From a bacterium (GTDB taxonomy: Bacteria > Patescibacteriota > Minisyncoccia > JACQLN01): DNA of 21,839 bases. The notes below the pieces were generated by a model, which saw only the letters and a list, made by a program, of their open reading frames with translations, did no database searches and was not told the DNA's origin. Below are positions 20,518 to 21,839 of this stretch, piece after piece (within the stretch, counting starts at the first letter, position 1; each line of letters opens with the position of its first letter). Location of the stretch: the NCBI GenBank assembly GCA_030697855.1, contig JAUYOU010000058.1:1-21839 (forward strand), in the 5' to 3' direction. Position numbers and translations under genes: made by a program.

Positions 20518-20599
20518 AAACATTACTCTTTGTAGACGATACGGAGGCCTCTCAATTGTAGAATCGGTCATCTCCGTAATGCTACAAAGAGTAATGTTT
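20518..20599. repeat. Large inverted repeat between metG and tatD
   Basis: Perfect 18-bp arms aaacattactctttgtag (20518-20535) and its reverse complement (20582-20599) enclose an inner pair acggag / ctccgt (20541-20546, 20572-20577) and a 25-base loop containing gaggcctc. The right arm runs into a T-run (20597-20602), so it could terminate metG transcription or form a leader structure for tatD. Arms this long and perfect could also mark a small mobile element. Confidence 0.85.
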
Positions 20600-20614
20600 T
20601 TTAGATAAAGAATT

Positions 20615-21448
20615 ATGTCACAAGTTCCAAAACTAATAGACGCACATACCCACGTTCAGTTTGTGGCATATAAAGACGATAGAGACGAAGTTATAAAAAG
20701 ATCTTTGGATGCCGGAGTTTGGATGGTGAATGTTGGGACTCAATTAGATACCTCGCTTGAAGCTATAAAACTCGCCGAAAAATATTCGGAAGGTGTTTAC
20801 GCTACCGTTGGTTTGCATCCGGTGCATACCGATAAATCTTTCCACGACCAAGCTGAACTTGGTGAAGGAGGGGTTGAATTTACTAGTAGGGGGGAGGTTT
20901 TTAATTACGAAGAATATAAAAAATTAGCTGTGCATCCAAAAGTTGTGGCGATTGGCGAGTGTGGTTTAGATTATTATCACTCGGCAGAATCTAGAAAAAA
21001 ACAGGAAGAAGCTTTTATAAAACACATAGAATTAGCTTACGAGGTTAAAAAACCATTGATGATTCATTGCCGCAAGGCTTTTGAGGATTTAATAAATGTT
21101 TTAAGAGATAATCGCCATAGGTTACAAACTGTTCCCGGTATAATACATTTTTTTAGCGGCGATTTAAAACAAGCGACTATGCTTTTAGATATGGGTTTTT
21201 ATTTTACATTTGGCGGCGTAGTAACTTTTACTCGCGATTACGACGAAATTATAAAAACTGTTCCTATTAACCGTTTACTTTTAGAAACCGATGCACCTTA
21301 TGTAACTCCAGCGCCATACCGAGGCCAGCGTAATGAATCTGTATATGTAATGGAAATTGCCAAAAAAATTGGAGAAATAAAAAATATTGATTTCGAAGAA
21401 GTTTCTCATCACACTGTAGAAAACGCTCGATCTGTTTTTCATATTTAA
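20615..21448 (+). CDS. tatD: TatD-family metal-dependent hydrolase
   Basis: A 277-residue TIM-barrel hydrolase of the amidohydrolase superfamily; TatD enzymes are metal-dependent DNases acting on 3' ends. Metal ligands are visible: HTH (His11, His13), Glu115 in AIGECGLDYY, His151 in MIHCRK, His178 in GIIHFFSG and Asp226 in LLLETDAPYVTP, the family's C-terminal signature. A segment around residues 76-98 (FHDQAELGEGGVEFTSRGEV) is longer and more glycine-rich than usual and is probably a surface loop. An intrinsic terminator follows. Confidence 0.95.
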   Translation: MSQVPKLIDAHTHVQFVAYKDDRDEVIKRSLDAGVWMVNVGTQLDTSLEAIKLAEKYSEGVYATVGLHPVHTDKSFHDQAELGEGGVEFTSRGEVFNYEEYKKLAVHPKVVAIGECGLDYYHSAESRKKQEEAFIKHIELAYEVKKPLMIHCRKAFEDLINVLRDNRHRLQTVPGIIHFFSGDLKQATMLLDMGFYFTFGGVVTFTRDYDEIIKTVPINRLLLETDAPYVTPAPYRGQRNESVYVMEIAKKIGEIKNIDFEEVSHHTVENARSVFHI

Positions 21449-21462
21449 CAAACCTGAGTTCT

Positions 21463-21496
21463 AAGGGGGTTTTTCTTGCTTTAAACCCCTTTTTTC
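21463..21496 (+). terminator. Intrinsic terminator after tatD
   Basis: AAGGGGGTTT can pair with AAACCCCTTT around a ~10-base loop (stem 21463-21472 / 21483-21492, with one G-T pair), followed by a T-run to 21495, starting 15 bases after the tatD stop. Confidence 0.85.
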
Positions 21497-21519
21497 GCTA
21501 TTTTAGATAGATACAAATG

Positions 21520-21549
21520 GCCCTCCTTCGCTTAAAGCTACGGAAGGGC
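21520..21549. repeat. Palindromic dispersed element, copy 3
   Basis: A 30-bp element bounded by gccct and agggc with the core cttcgcttaaagctacgga, in the first unit of the tandem duplication. It closely resembles the copy at 813-840 and lies between the tatD terminator and the duplicated leuS start. Confidence 0.75.
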
Positions 21550-21559
21550 AAGCTAAAAA

Positions 21560-21640
21560 ATGGCCAAGTATAACCACAAAAAAGTAGAATCTAAATGGCC
21601 CTACTACACCAAGGCTTCGCAGGGCAAGCACAAGAAATGA
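21560..21640 (+). CDS. Short ORF: duplicated leuS start plus repeat-encoded tail
   Basis: A 26-codon frame begins MAKYNHKKVESKW, nearly the same as the start of leuS (MKKFDHKKVESKW), and then runs through the palindromic element as PYYTKASQGKHKK. Its TGA stop overlaps the leuS ATG (ATGA), which would allow coupled re-initiation. It is either a decayed remnant of the duplication or a leader peptide. Its translation is unproven. Confidence 0.4.
   Translation: MAKYNHKKVESKWPYYTKASQGKHKK
21598..21625. repeat. Palindromic dispersed element, copy 4
   Basis: A 28-bp element gccct...agggc with the more diverged core actacaccaaggcttcgc, in the second unit of the tandem duplication. It lies 11 bases before the leuS ATG and is read by the short upstream ORF. 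Confidence 0.65.
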
Positions 21641-21839
21641 AAAAATTTGATCACAAAAAAGTAGAATCTAAATGGCATAAAAAGTGGGTTTCAGAGAAGA
21701 TTTATGAACCCGATCTTAAAAACGCCAAAAACCCATTCTATAACCTTATGATGTTTCCATACCCTTCGGCCGAAGGATTGCACGTGGGTAATGTGTACGC
21801 TTTTGTGGGGAGCGATATTCATGGTCGTTTTAAAAGAAT
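21637..21839 (+). CDS. leuS: Leucine--tRNA ligase, N-terminal fragment
   Basis: Charges tRNA-Leu. The first 67 residues are in the window: MKKFDHKKVESKWHKKWVSE with the KW-rich start usual for LeuRS, then FYNLMMFPYPSAEGLHVGNV with the class I signature read as HVGN at 49-52, and VGSDIHGRFKR. The gene runs off the right edge. Its start overlaps the stop of a short ORF formed by duplication of this same N-terminus, and a palindromic element lies immediately upstream. Confidence 0.93.
   Translation, partial: MKKFDHKKVESKWHKKWVSEKIYEPDLKNAKNPFYNLMMFPYPSAEGLHVGNVYAFVGSDIHGRFKR

Larger units (their letters stand above)
21515..21676. repeat. Tandem duplication (77/78 bp) of the leuS start region
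   Basis: The motif aaatggc recurs at 21515, 21593 and 21670, at steps of 78 and 77 bases. Each unit contains a palindromic element followed by a leuS-like start. A 25-base segment at 21575-21599 is repeated exactly at 21652-21676. The element cores and the bases between element and start codon have diverged, so the event is not recent or involved more than simple copying. Confidence 0.85.

Noticed and set aside
1..21839. CRISPR arrays, transposases, tRNA or rRNA genes
   Set aside because: No regularly spaced identical repeats with unique spacers, no transposase or integrase motifs and no cloverleaf other than the tmRNA tRNA-like domain were found by reading.
1..21839. Alternative genetic code with TGA as glycine
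   Set aside because: TGA serves as the natural stop of several genes (1908 gene, M16 peptidase) at family-appropriate lengths, and no gene needs TGA read-through.

Overview
The window reads as a chromosomal segment of an uncultured Patescibacteria (Candidate Phyla Radiation) bacterium, probably in the Parcubacteria sphere. The reasons are an AT-rich genome with tightly packed genes, many starts without a clear Shine-Dalgarno sequence, a bacterial tmRNA/SmpB pair, small GIY-YIG proteins, a DUF5654-like protein, housekeeping enzymes that look pared down (short RecO, MetRS without a C-terminal extension), and short palindromic elements scattered between and inside genes. Every gene reads with TGA as stop, so there is no sign of the Gracilibacteria/Absconditabacteria code. 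The taxon is an inference from gene content, not from a marker tree.

Layout. Positions 1-1800 (minus strand) form a translation cluster: smpB, ssrA, a GIY-YIG protein, infC and the first codons of rpmI. A divergent promoter region near 1809-1860 separates it from a monocistronic unknown gene (1908-2369) with its own promoter, strong ribosome binding site and terminator. A second GIY-YIG gene then leads into ileS (2763-6302), whose product carries a complete histidine-phosphatase domain inserted in the synthetase body and a swapped GLHH signature. Right behind ileS, on the same strand, lies a PD-(D/E)XK restriction endonuclease resembling the BsaWI/CCGG group (6309-6887). It converges, with a 9-base overlap, on a minus-strand gene (6879-8225) encoding a full LexA repressor (winged HTH, Ala-Gly cleavage site, Ser/Lys protease dyad) fused in frame to a TSPPY-type DNA methyltransferase. 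The fusion's promoter appears leaderless and carries two 11-bp-spaced direct repeats that could be its own operator. Together these suggest a restriction-modification system whose methyltransferase is controlled by the DNA-damage response; this is the most unusual object in the window.

From 8441 to 11721 the plus strand carries small genes (a MoaD/ThiS-like beta-grasp protein without the GG tail, two Cys-rich proteins, a YgjP-type metallopeptidase, two small membrane proteins) and the msrA-msrB repair pair. A minus-strand GT39-type membrane glycosyltransferase (11722-13344) follows. Then a plus-strand run carries recO, a membrane-anchored Ig-like repeat protein, glyQS, an M16 peptidase, an AI-2E family permease, metG, tatD and the start of leuS.

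A family of ~26-30 bp palindromic elements (core resembling CTCCGCTAAAGCTNCG) occurs at 813-840, inside ileS at 4968-4993, at 21520-21549 and at 21598-21625, with a more diverged relative inside the glycosyltransferase gene at 13144-13162. The last two plus-strand copies sit in a 77/78-bp tandem duplication that has doubled the start of leuS and created a 26-codon ORF whose stop overlaps the leuS start. Other structured non-coding DNA includes an 18-bp perfect inverted repeat between metG and tatD and a cluster of interleaved inverted repeats in front of the Ig-like protein gene.
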